The notes under the pieces are model-generated. The model saw only the letters and a program-made list of their open reading frames with translations, had not been told where the DNA came from and searched no databases. From the NCBI GenBank assembly GCA_001939145.1, contig LSRX01000469.1, forward strand, positions 186,001-250,000: a DNA stretch of 64,000 nt, given 5' to 3'. Source of the stretch: Symbiodinium microadriaticum (Eukaryota; Sar; Dinophyceae; Suessiales; Symbiodiniaceae). The first letter of the stretch is position 1, and every line of letters begins with the position of its first letter. The position numbers and the translations under genes were made by a program. Positions 19,681 through 30,861 of the stretch are shown here, in pieces.

Positions 19681-20303
19681 CTTCTATGGATCTGCATAGG
19701 GCCTCTGTGTTTGTAGCGGTTGCCGAGCCAGCGGCGGCAGCCCGAGAATCGCTCGCTCTTCGGTTGGGATCGACAGGCAGACGGAACAGACAGATTACAC
19801 ACATACATGCATTCATACATACCAACGTACGTATGTACATTCGTACACACATACATTTACATACATGCCAACATATGTACACATACGCGCAGAGCTGCTT
19901 AGAATGGCTTAGAACGACCTCTGGCACGTATATGGATCGATGTGTATATATATATATACATACACATGCACACAGACGAAATCACACGAATGTCCTAATC
20001 ACTCCAAACAGGATCCAACTGTTTGGGCTGATGATGCTTAGCATGATGCACGGTGCTTATATAAGCTGCTTTGGTACTACAGGTGTGCACGCTTCGACAA
20101 CCGAAGGGAAGTATGCGCAACTCAACTCCAGAAACCGAAGAAAGTGGACTCCACACTTATTGCGCACACCTCCTCCAAGCAATTTTTTGCATCGACTGCC
20201 ACGCCTGTGTCTGAAACAGCTGTACCCGCCCGGAGAAGGCGAATCGGCACTCTAAGCCTCCTCCGCCTTCGCAGAAGTCCCAGGGGCCAGTTTCTTAGAG
20301 AGC

Positions 20304-20336
20304 CTTAGGGTTTAGGGTTTAGGGTTTAGGGTTTAC
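20304..20336 (+). repeat. Interstitial telomere-like repeat, four units
   Basis: Four consecutive TTAGGGT units, one of the longest clean runs of the heptamer in the window. Confidence 0.9.
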
Positions 20337-20719
20337 TTAGACTTTAGATCGCAGGCTGCTCGTCCTCTAAACCTGAAGCACCCCGGAATCAACTATCAAC
20401 TTTAAGCTCTAAACTCTTTATTTCGCAGCCAGCTCTTTGATGCGAGCTGATAAAGCCCACTTCTACATCTAGGCCTAGCCTAGACCTAAACCCTACGTGC
20501 CAACCGATTCTGAGAACCTTTGTAGATCCATGTGCACTATAATGAACTATATCATAATGAACTAGAACATACTATAACATGCTATGCTATACTATAACCC
20601 TTTATAGTAAGCCTTGCAGATCCTTTCGTTAACCCTTCTACAGCCCACAGACTGGGTGGGCGTTGGCCGCCTGAGGCTCGAGATCTTCTGCCCACTGCTG
20701 TCGCCGTATGAGAACTGTG

Positions 20720-20852
20720 ACTATAGTATAGTATTAGTCTTAGTCTTAGTCTTAGTCTTAGTATAGTATCAGTATAATATAGTATTAGTTGTAGTATGGT
20801 ATAGTATAGTATAGTATAGTATAGTATAGTATAGTGTAGTATAGTATAGTAT
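20720..20852. repeat. Microsatellite (AGTCTT)n then (AGTAT)n
   Basis: About five TTAGTC units followed by about fifteen AGTAT units with variants. Confidence 0.85.
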
Positions 20853-22440
20853 GGCATATTTGGCCGGAGCTGTTCTGGATGACATGTCACTGTTTCGCAG
20901 GCACGGCATGCAGACACCATCCAGGAAAGCGCACGGACAAGAGCAAAGACTGGCTGGCCGTGATCTTGCTGTGTGTCTCTGTTTCGCTCTGTCTGCCTGC
21001 CGGCTTGCCTTCCTGCCTCCCTGCCTGTCCATGCATGTGTGGATGTATATATCCTTCACGCACCGAAACACAAAGATCTAAATGAACACATACATGTGTC
21101 TACACGCGAGCCGGAACCAACGCGCACAGCCGCAAACATACTATGTATAAGGTCTCAGCTTTGCTTGGCCTCGCGAGGCAAGTCTGCTTACCATATGGCG
21201 ACAACAGCTTCTTTGCAAATCGGGTCAAAAAATCCTGCTTCCAGCGCCCTTTGTTCGAGCTGGCACAGTGAGTGCTTACGATGTAAAGGGGCCTCGTATG
21301 ATTGCAAGAGACCACAGGAGGAGTAATATCGACAACAACTATTCCGACCCCTATATTAGTCCTCCCTAAGCACCAAACCTAACAAACCCCAAATCATAAC
21401 GTGAAGTCGAGGACCCTGCCGCTCCCTTAGGGGCACTGGAAACAACTTCAGCATCCGAAGGAAGCCTTTTCAGGTCCGACTTTAGAATCGCCCTTTTTCG
21501 CTGCACCAAAAAGTATGATCAGAATGATGAAAACAAAAAACAGTAAGAATAATAAGAATAATCCGAATAATAAGCATAGCAGTAAGACCAAAAAACCGAT
21601 GCTAAATAGTTGTAACGGCAATAGCAACATACAGTATATAATTATGACAAATGATTGAACACCTCGTTCCCAACCGCAATTGGATTATGCAGCTAGAAGG
21701 CCACGGTTTCCACGAAGTTCTTGGCATGGGGACGGGCTGGACACACCCTTAAAGCTTCTCTAAGGGATACCATTAAGGGTCCCTAGTAGGGTTCCTTTAT
21801 AAGGGTTCCTACAATCATATTCAAGAGGGCCCTGAACCTGAGTTTCCAGAACCCTCGTCCCTTGCCCTACTGCTGCTCCCAGAGCTAAAACGGAGTAATG
21901 ACTTTGGCATTCGCAGTGCTTTTTGTTCGAAAGCGGTCTAGAAACGCGGTCATATATGGTTTGGGCGTGATAACAACAGGCATACACACCGTGTTAATGC
22001 AGCTGGGATACAAAGCCTGAAAGGTTCATAAAGAAGTGCTGGGATTGCAGTGCTTCTTGTAGACTAAATGATTAGACGACCATGGCATGAGAGATTGGGT
22101 TGCGAAAAGGGGCATTGGCCTAGCATCCCCTGATCCCTCAACTGAATTTCAATTTACCCGGCCAGAAAGCCCGATCCTGAAACCCAAGCTTCGTGCTTTC
22201 CGTGCACGGTGGTCTTGGTTTTTTCGAAGGACTTGGAACCGAGTGCTCTCAGGGCCGCTTTGCTAGGGTTTGCGACATGCACCGCCAGGACTTGCTGCAT
22301 CGATTTGTAAAGCTGCTGGGCCAACTTCGGAAGAAATGGAATCCAACGAATCTCAGCAACAACGAGGATCTTTGATCCATCGATCGGCTAAAAGGGGGAC
22401 GCATGAACACTAGGACCATTGAAGCCAGTTTTCGTATCCC

Positions 22441-22770
22441 CTATTCCCAAAGACACAACATGCGCCACCCTTCTAGTAGGAGACGCTGCTGCATACTGAA
22501 TTCCTTGAAAAAACCGGCCAGCTGCCTTGGAATCATGCATAAGCAGGGCATGAAAGTCCACATCTTACTGGACTGAGCAAGTGCCCACAGTATTTGGAAC
22601 ACATGGAATGGATCTTGCTTGTCTGGTGCATGTACGAGACACACTGATAATCTGCGCTCGATAGTTTAATAGTTCAAAGTGAAGCACGTCTGGCGCTGCT
22701 AGTTGCTGTAGTGCGGTCTCGAAGTCTGAAAGCTGCATTGATGCACGATTACAGCGTGCCGGCGTGCTGT
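22441..22770 (-). pseudogene. Possible frameshifted exon, unrecognised protein
   Basis: One minus-strand frame reads MQLSDFETALQQLAAPDVLH then FELLNYRAQIIS (about 22650-22740). The next, offset by one base, reads VHAPDKQDPFHVFQILWALA then SKMWTFMPCLCMIPRQLAGF and stops at 22441. Both parts look coding and the switch occurs within about ten bases near 22640-22655, so a frameshift is more likely than an intron. No family is recognised. Confidence is low because neither part is long. Confidence 0.33.
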
Positions 22771-23188
22771 AGCATATTCTAGCATAGTACCGTATGGTGA
22801 AGCATAGCGTAGCATAGCATAGCATATGATAGTATAGGAGATTATGGTACTATACTGCACACTATACATTATGTACACTACACACTACACACCATGTGCC
22901 ATACACTGTACAGTATATACCACCATCTAAATACTAAATACTATGTGCCAAGACTATACTACTAGTTAGATAATTATTACTAGACACTATAGATGCTATA
23001 GATCTCGATGCTAGATACTAGATACTATACACTCTACACAATACACCGTTACATTACACTGCACACAATACGCTATACCATGCTGTACTATAAAAATTAC
23101 ATGGAGATTCCCCTTGGGAGCGAAAGCTGATTGCTAAGCTCTTCCTGGCTTGTCGCGCCACTTGTGACGGCTGCCTAGTTCCTGCACA
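22771..23188. repeat. Degenerate ACTATAC/TAGCATA simple repeat
   Basis: From about 22785 to 23095 the sequence consists of variants of AGCATA, ACTATAC and ACACTAC. No gene is seen. Confidence 0.7.
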
Positions 23189-23278
23189 CCCATAGGCCCC
23201 TAAGTAGTTCCTTTTTCCGGTTGATATTTAGAATCCTATAAGGTAATCCCAAAACGGAACTACTTAGGGGCCTACCGG
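23189..23278. mobile_element. MITE-like element, family B, copy 3
   Basis: The left end CCCATAGGCCCCTAAGTAG and the core AGAATCCTATAAGGTAATCC match the copy at 1340. The right end is inverted but its last bases are mutated (CCTACCGG), and the TA flanks are not preserved. Confidence 0.75.
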
Positions 23279-23404
23279 CAGACCCTTGAATATGTGGACA
23301 TGCCACGGGTCGGAACGGTGTCGGAACCCTACCCTCCAAACGCAGCTGTTCGTGTAAGCATCTTTGGTGAAGCGCCATCCGATAGTGATAAGAGCTGGCA
23401 AAGG

Positions 23405-23515
23405 GTGATTGTCCGGATAACCATAATAATAACAACAACAATACGAATAATAGTAGTAATAATAATAATAGTAATAAAAAATAATAATACTAATAGTAAT
23501 ATTATGAATAGTGGG
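23405..23515. repeat. (ATA/AAT)n trinucleotide tract
   Basis: Imperfect AATAAT units over about 110 bp. Confidence 0.85.
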
Positions 23516-23775
23516 CGAGGAACATTTTCGCAGACTGGCCGCTGCGCTGTTGCCAAGCTCTCTACAAAAAGGCAGAGCCACAGGAAGCGAGCTGTGTTCC
23601 TTAATGTACCGAGAAAAACCTTCCAAAACAAAAACAGCCAACGGCTTAAAAAAGAAAACACCTACCAGCTGCCAAGCCCAAAGATCATCTTCGCGCAAAT
23701 GCATGCTTTCTGCCTCAATGTGTTCAGAGTGTATTCATGGCACCACCGTCAAAAACAGCATCAGCGAAAATCATG

Positions 23776-23822
23776 ATCATCATCATCATCATCATCAACA
23801 TCATCATCATCATCATCATATT
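23776..23822. repeat. (ATC)n trinucleotide tract
   Basis: About fifteen near-perfect ATC units. Confidence 0.9.
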
Positions 23823-25194
23823 GCAGGAGCAAGAAACGCGACAGCACCGGAGTGGCCAAGAACTACCACCGCGCCAGTGTGTCCTACTGTCCTCATTACT
23901 ACTACCACGGAGTTGATGACGACTTCCTCGAAGACTCAAAAGGAATCGAGTCAAGATGCGTAACGCAAACGACAAACTGACGAGTCAAAAGCTAAACGGT
24001 GAGACGCCTCCTGTGTGTCTGCGTAATGACTAGGCTGAGCAAGCAGCTTCTTGAAACTCGGACGTTAGAGCAGTACAAATCTGCACCTGACACAGCCACT
24101 ACCGACAGGGGCGACTACATTAACAACATAAAGATCCATAAAGGATACCGTAACGGTTGCTACAACACAAAGTTACAGTAAGTTTCATCTTCAGGCAGCC
24201 GCTCGCAGCAGTGATTCACTACATGGTGCAGTACGTGATCAACTGATAGCGGCCACCTGTGTAAGTCTCAAAACAGTAAGCCTCCCTGGCAGAACGGTCT
24301 GAGCTGTGCTACGTGCAGCATGCACTCGCTGAAACCCGGAAAATCCTTCACAAAGAACCCGGTGGCCCCGGCGCGTAAGCAGGAGTCACAGGCTTATGCA
24401 TTGCTAGGCTTATGTATTGGTAAGGGGGCCTCATGAAACATCTAGATTGATGTAGGAATTTGAAACCCCTGGGTCATCCTGGGTCTAACTCGCCCAAAAT
24501 ATCGTGATCCGGAAAGCGCTGAGAGTTTCTGAATCGGGTTCCTGCATGAGGACTGCCCGGTTCGCTTGGATACTCAGGTTCCCAGGTACTTTCGTGGCTT
24601 GGAAGTCAGATTCGGTGCAAATAAACAAGTTTGAAGGGCATAAGTGCAAATGAGTCTAGCCAACAACCTGCCGTGCCCGAGGTGGCCGGGCCCTGAAACG
24701 AAAGGCGTCAGTCTCCATCCTTGAGGACCTTAGCAGGGTCTTGGTGCAGAATTCAAGGGGTTTCGTCTATCAGACACGGTCAGTCCAGGCGGCGCATCTG
24801 CATTTAGGGTATGTTTGTTTGCCTCCGGCCTGGCTACGGCGCAGAGTGGTGTAGGGCTCGGGTACGGCCATTCCGACGCACTGGTGACAGCTCGAAGGGC
24901 ATCTAGCGCTTACCGGTGCCATCCTGTAACCCCCAGCTGCACGGCATGTTTTGTTGCGCCCAGTGGCTTCATCTAGGCGTTTGGGCAGCATATCCTTGTC
25001 CACCAGTTGTCCGCTCGGTAAGATCATCCTCGGCTAGCAGCTTTGGGGGACCGCAGGAACTTGCAGCCTGATCCTGCTTCTGAAAGCAGGAGATACATAT
25101 GCATTTACGAGGATGGTATGTATTGCCATCAATAGATAGACCCATATGTGTCTACAGTACAGTAGGTTAGACACCTAAAGCCAAGAGGAAGCCC

Positions 25195-25440
25195 TGAAAC
25201 CACCACCACCACACACACACACGTACACATGAGTACGTCACACACACACATACACATGCACAAGAACGTCACTATTTTGCTTGTTATAAGACAAGCCGTT
25301 CTTGGGCGACGCCACTCCAACTACCGTTACTACTACTGTTACCACCTCTTCTTCGTCTTCTTCTACTACTACTACTACTACTGCTGCTACTACTACTACG
25401 ACGACGACTACTATTATTGCGATGGCGACGACGAAGCAGC
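25195..25440. repeat. CA tract followed by (TAC)n/(GAC)n tract
   Basis: CACACA runs at 25200-25260 and TAC/TTC/GAC trinucleotides at 25320-25440. Confidence 0.8.
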
Positions 25441-27059
25441 GGCGACGGCTGCTCTTGCCTCTAGTACTGCAAAAGCTGCTTTTGGTGCCCGTACTGAGCC
25501 AGCAATCGAAGATACCCGCAACATCAACAGTTGCAATAGTAATGACGATAATGCTGATAGCCGTGGGAATCCGACAATCATGATGCTGCTAGTGCCTGCA
25601 ACTGCTATGCCTGCTGCTCATACTTGTCCTCGCATCGCAGTTGGGAGACCGAGGTGTACGAGTGCGAGTGATAAAGACTTTTCCAGTTCGGGGTCTCGGG
25701 ACTGAACCTGAGTTCGAATAACAATAAGAGTAAGAATCTAGTGTTGGCGATTTGGGGCATGTTCTGGTAGACAGGTTTAATACATATATTTATGGACTAT
25801 GAGGGAATCATTCCCGGAATCATCCCAATCCTTGCTTTGTCTTGCTCGTCGTGGCACCCTAGATTCTCCAAGACTCCTGATGTTGAATGCCAGGTGCCTT
25901 GGCTACGAGATGTGTGCTGACAACCGGCGTTGCATAGCCGAGGCACGGAGCAAAAAAAAGAGCATGATCTAGAAGCTTGGGCAAAAAAGCCTAGGCATGA
26001 AGGTGTGAGGATTTAAGTTGCTCCAGTACAGCACATGATCCTGTACGGTGCTCTGCGATGCAAGCCCTTGTCTGTAACCGAGCCACCCAGTAGCATGTGC
26101 AATGGCTTCCTTGGCTGCCGAATCTGCGCAGGAATCTGCACCGGAGAAAGCTCCGTGGAAGTGTTTCAATATCTTGCTGCAAAAGCTTCACACCGGGGTG
26201 CCAGTGCAGGCACTGCACCGGTCATCTGTAGGAGGGTGCGAATCGGCACGCTGACTAGCCATTCGGCAGCAGGTGTTATTCCCGGCCACACAGAAATCGC
26301 TGCAACAGCTACAAAAAGACCAACGACCCGACAAGATTTTACGTGCTTGCTAAGCCGAGCGACTTGCAATCCGGCAAAAGTCTCCTTGCTTGGGCATTGG
26401 TGCAACCTGCAGCCTGTGCTAAGAGACGCAACTGCCCTGAACCCTAATCCATAGTACCGGCAGTTCACCTACTGTTTCAACGCCGCTTGCCTCTGGTTTC
26501 GATCGGTTTCTTGGTACCGGCAATGACAAGCCTCGTTATGCTCACCCCTTGCCCGCATGCTGCTAGAATACAGACTTGCGAGACTGCGATTCAACCGGTA
26601 GTGGACATTGGCCGCGGTGCTTAGTTGCATAATTTGTTTTCGAAAGGATGCCCCAAAGCCCTTCTTCACACGAGTAAACCACATTCACGAAAAAAGAGTG
26701 GATCATTGCTGTAATTCCCTCCATGAGAGAACCCTACCAGACTGGCGAAATCAAGAAATGAGGCTTCAACTTCGAGATCAACACATGCGCCCTCGCAGGG
26801 ATGAGAAAAGCTGCTTCAAACATTGATAGCCATTAGAGGACCAATGTGTTAGGCAGCGAGAAACAAAAGCCATCCCTGCCCAAGCGTTAAGCAACACACT
26901 ATCTACTTCTCTGTATGTGATATTGCGTACTTTTCTGTGTAAACTGTATACACACACAACTTGTTGAATAATGAAAATATCTACATATTTTATTGTACTA
27001 TTTAACAAGATTGCTACAACTAGTATTAGATGCATCGTTTTCATTACTGTTATTCGCAA

Positions 27060-27728
27060 TTAGCAAAAAGTATTTTGTGGTACAATCACGGCTGTTGTCA
27101 TTCGTGTAAGGACTAGAGCTGTCACTCTTAGTGCCCGTGTGATCATCCGCAGGTCCTGGCTGGGATGGCCCTTCCAGCACGACATGCCAGCTCCAGCCAA
27201 GTTCGTTGCTGTGATCTCGGCCGTTCCATCAGCCGACCAGGTCAGTGATAATTGAGCCTGTAGGTCATGCGTCTCTGCGGGGCCAAGAGGCTCCGGAGTC
27301 TCTAATACTCTGACATGCAGGATGCGCCGGACATGCCGGCTGGCCGCTAGCCAGTTCATGGCGTAGACAGGTAGATGCACGGGTATGCGAAACACACTAC
27401 CCAGTACCAGGCACCCGGAAGCTCTGCTACGGAACATGATGCCTGAAAGTACTGGGCCACAAGGCCGACAAAGACAAGAGAAGGCAAGCACAACAGATAC
27501 AACTTCGGGTTTAGGGTTTAAGGTTTTTTCTTTGGAGGCCCCGTCGAAACCCAGCAAAAAGTAGAGGAATCGGTTCATGCGTCTTGTCTTATCAATGTCA
27601 AAGTGCTCCAAGGAGAACGCCCGAATGGGCTGAGGCAGTAGACCGAGTGGTTGCGGCAGATTCAAGGTGCTTTTGAGATTCTGCCGGCGGCACTGGTAAC
27701 TCACTAGACTAGACAGCCGTGAGCACAC
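27060..27728 (-). CDS. Uncertain long minus-strand frame
   Basis: A 222-codon frame. Parts look coding (FSLEHFDIDKTRRMNRFLYF; SLTWSADGTAEITATNLAGA), but the middle (about 27480-27540) crosses a TTTAGGGTTTAAGG repeat, so the frame cannot be one uninterrupted exon. At best it holds two exon pieces, about 27540-27690 and 27130-27420. I recognise no domain. It may be a chance frame in GC-rich sequence. Confidence 0.25.
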   Translation of the reverse strand: MCSRLSSLVSYQCRRQNLKSTLNLPQPLGLLPQPIRAFSLEHFDIDKTRRMNRFLYFLLGFDGASKEKTLNPKPEVVSVVLAFSCLCRPCGPVLSGIMFRSRASGCLVLGSVFRIPVHLPVYAMNWLAASRHVRRILHVRVLETPEPLGPAETHDLQAQLSLTWSADGTAEITATNLAGAGMSCWKGHPSQDLRMITRALRVTALVLTRMTTAVIVPQNTFC

Positions 27729-28269
27729 AAATCTGTCTAAAGACCCTTGGATACATGTCGAACGCTCACCCTCGTTGGACCAGATCAGATCAGATCAAGA
27801 ATCCCTGGAATCAACTTCCCAAGCCTTCAGTTTGGAACAAGCATGTGATTCCCAAGCATGTTTCAGCGTTTCCCAGATGCAGCCATGTGAGCCGTTATGA
27901 AGGCTTTGAGGCCCATCTCCATCCAAATCAGTACACTGCAGCTCCTCCATTCGACAGCACTAGCAGCTAACTAGCACTGCCATCGCCACTCGGGTCGGAA
28001 ATGTCGACTCAACCGAGGTATACAACTACCAAGGAGAATAGCCTACTGCCCAAGTTCAATGAATGACAGCAAACACAATAGCGTGCGCACAAAGTCACAG
28101 GCACCCTCTGTCACAGTGGTGACAGGGCTGAGTCTGCACACAGCAACCTCTCCAAAAATCACACTGGCTCCTCCACGTCAACCGCCCGTGAGGCGGGTCT
28201 TGCTGCTGACAGTTGTACCGCTGATCTAACCTCGGGATGTGGCATCGCCCCGTCTGCATGACACGCAGT

Positions 28270-29160
28270 TTTGTGGCGATTTGCACGACATATTGTTGTA
28301 TGTTGTATCTGTATAATGATATATGCCTTATAGTATGCATTGTATCATTATGTGCTATGCGTTATGCATTATGCTATATATTGAATATTTTATGATATGT
28401 GTAATGCAAAACGTATGATCTAGCATGATAAAGATTATACGCTATGTGTAAACTCTCATAACAGATGTTTCTTCATGATGTTAAGTCATGTTATGTCATG
28501 TTACAAAAAATACAGTATTATCATATCACATATTGCATGGTGATCTATTATGGTATACTATGTTGTGCTATGTTGTGCTATAGTATATTGATATCTAGTC
28601 CATTCTATTTTGTTGTATTGCATTTTGTTATATCATATATCGTATACTGCGATACTCTGTTGTAACCTAATACCTTACCATATATTACATGTTCTGATGT
28701 TGTCTTACTTTATATGACTGTACATTATATCATATATGCTATGTGTTGAATCTTGTAGTTATGTTATACTTCATAGTATATATATATATATGTAGGACAT
28801 TATGTCATGAATTACATATCGTATGTATAATAAAATAGTACATACACTATATGATATAGACTAGACTCTATAATATGTAACATATAAAACATTTTCCGAA
28901 ATATGTTTTCTTTTGGATATAACATCAAAACATATATTCAATATAAATTACTCAAGAGAAATTGACACATATACTGTACATTGTATCAAACGGGTTCTAT
29001 GCGTATAAAACATAGCATATAACTCGGTAAATGTATGTGCATATATATATATATATATGTATATGTATATGTATATTGTTACTATTATTGTTATGATTGT
29101 TATTTTGTTCTATTTTGCTATATTTTGTTATATTTTTCTGTCTTGTATACTATGTAACGT
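28270..29160. repeat. AT-rich degenerate simple-sequence block
   Basis: Nearly 900 bp of variants of TATGTTATG/TATATAT, sharply different from both flanks; it includes clean TATATA runs near 28778 and 29041. Confidence 0.75.
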
Positions 29161-29176
29161 ATCAGTATGCTATTTT

Positions 29177-29213
29177 TTGCCTCCCGCCTGGCTAGGACGA
29201 ACCTACGATGCAG
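29177..29213 (+). repeat. Dispersed motif, uninterrupted copy (empty site for element F)
   Basis: Reads GCCTCCCGCCTGGCTAGGAC then GAACCTACGATG without interruption; the related sequence at 18053-18192 carries element F at the GCTA/GGAC junction. Confidence 0.8.
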
Positions 29214-30541
29214 GGTCTGTAAGCAGCAAAGAGAAGAAGAGGGATCCACATGCTTTAAATACTACATGTTTTATATGTTGGAAATGCTTGTTCTACATAA
29301 AATAATTACAAAAAAATATCTTGTGCAGAGGGCTTCGCACACACAGAACCCTTCTGTCTCTTGTTCTTGGGAGCAGTCGACCGAGGCCGCACGTCTAGCG
29401 GACTACTCCGCGGTGCAACCCCCAACCTTGCATCTGCCATCCTGGACACCGGAATCCAGAAGAACTTTACTTCCAGAACTCCTGATATATATATATAAAA
29501 ATATATATATATGGAAATAGATATAGATATATAGCGTCATACATTGCAAGAGACTCATTTCTAGCAGCAAAATATGTATGAATTGGAACAGAGAACACTT
29601 AAAAACAATGCACCCGCACCACTCTGAGTCTTCGGCAAAACCAAGTAGACGTCCCCACGCTGGTCGGCCTCTATCTGGAGTCGCTCCTCGCGCGGCAAAC
29701 TTTTGGGTTAACTTTCCAACTTCTCAGGCCCGAAATTCACCCAACTCTAGATGCCTATCCCACCATGACAGCAACATCCAGTCATGAGTAGCGATGCCTA
29801 CCAAGAAAGCGTCTAGTATGGTACCATTGCAGAGGTTGCTGCGGAACCCGTGCCGCCGTCCACTTCGTTCGTAAGGCTCCCAAGATCCGAAAATGAACCT
29901 TCACCCCTCAGCCCCTTTAAGCCCCTACGGCCCTTAACTCTTGCACTGAACTCCTACAAAACCTGGATGGAAACCCTGTTTCAACGCTGCAAACGGGCTC
30001 TGAAAGAAAGCTTGAACCCCAGCAACCCGTAGAGGGAGCCTAAGGAAGCCCTTCATGAGTTGCCGCAAGGGTGCGACTTCAGCCTGCACCGTCATGGACT
30101 GCTTTTGTAGCGGTCCCTGGGTAGCCGCAGAAGGGAACCCGAGGAGCCCTTAAGAAATGCAGATGTCTAGCTGAGTTAAGGTTCCGGGCTTAGGGCCTCA
30201 GGGTTTTTTCCCTCCTACTTAGCTAGGACGAGCCCGCATTGCAGGGTAAGGTTTAGTTTAGGGATCGGGGATCTAACTTATTTCTGTGCCACAGATGTCG
30301 GGATCCTGCAGGGAACCTACCTCCAGCAGTACTAAGGGTTCTATCCAGTTAAAGGCTTCATGCATATATTCCTGAATGAAGGAGGCCGAGAAAATCCTAC
30401 GAACCCTCACCTTCATAAACCCCGTAATTCAGGATATTTCAGAGTTCATCCTCAATGAAAGGCAAATTCATTGTCTAAACTCCCGGAGGCAGAGTTGAGC
30501 ATTTGGGCGTTTCCGAAAGTAGGGGACCCTAATGTAGCACC

Positions 30542-30861
30542 CTAAATAGTAGGATCCCTATTATAAGGACCCCAAAATAAGGTAACCCGAGTTTTGGGAA
30601 AGTCCCAGTTGGCCTCAAAGACTCGGAGTTTCTTGTCTTCAAGGTTTCGGCGCTCAGCGATGTAACGAATGTAACCGAAGTTGATCCATCGGGACGAGTC
30701 GACTTGCACATGTTGGATGGGCTGTGAATAGTTTTGCCAACCTGCACCCACACTTAAATCTGAAGCTGTGAGGCTTTTTATCACTTCCTGAAGCCTGAGC
30801 ACCTGGACATTTCCGCTCCGCGGCGGCAGCCAACCTGTTGCACCTACGGTACCAGAACAAT
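30542..30861 (-). CDS. Probable exon of an unrecognised gene
   Basis: After an acceptor TAG at 30862-30864 the minus strand encodes about 105 residues of good coding character: CSGTVGATGWLPPRSGNVQV, LRLQEVIKSLTASDLSVGAG, VDSSRWINFGYIRYIAERRN and LEDKKLRVFEANWDFPK. No domain or active site is recognised; it reads as a soluble globular segment. After NWDFPK (about 30597) the frame enters AT-rich repeat sequence containing TAGGATCCCTATTATAAGG, so the real exon probably ends near 30600 and the stop at 30542 is incidental. No partner exon was found. Confidence 0.45.

Larger units (their letters stand above)
19681..22440. other. Stretch without a confident gene
   Basis: It holds four tandem TTTAGGG units at about 20304-20336, the AGTCTT/AGTAT tract at 20720-20852, an A-rich tract at 21520-21610, and a CCTTA-rich imperfect repeat near 21750-21830. 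A 60-codon plus-strand frame at 22193-22375 is weakly coding-like (VCDMHRQDLLHRFVKLLGQL). Confidence 0.4.
23279..27059. other. Stretch without a confident gene
   Basis: Simple trinucleotide tracts (23405-23515, 23776-23822, 25320-25440) and a CA tract (25195-25260) give long artefactual frames. Minus-strand frames at 25969-26169 and 26166-26468 are ambiguous. Confidence 0.4.
27729..30541. other. Stretch without a gene; AT-rich simple-sequence block
   Basis: From about 28270 to 29160 the sequence is strongly AT-rich with TATGTTATG and TATACTATG variants and almost no G+C-rich words. From 29171 a dispersed GCCTCCCGCCTGGCTAGG motif follows, recurring at about 30213. Confidence 0.6.
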
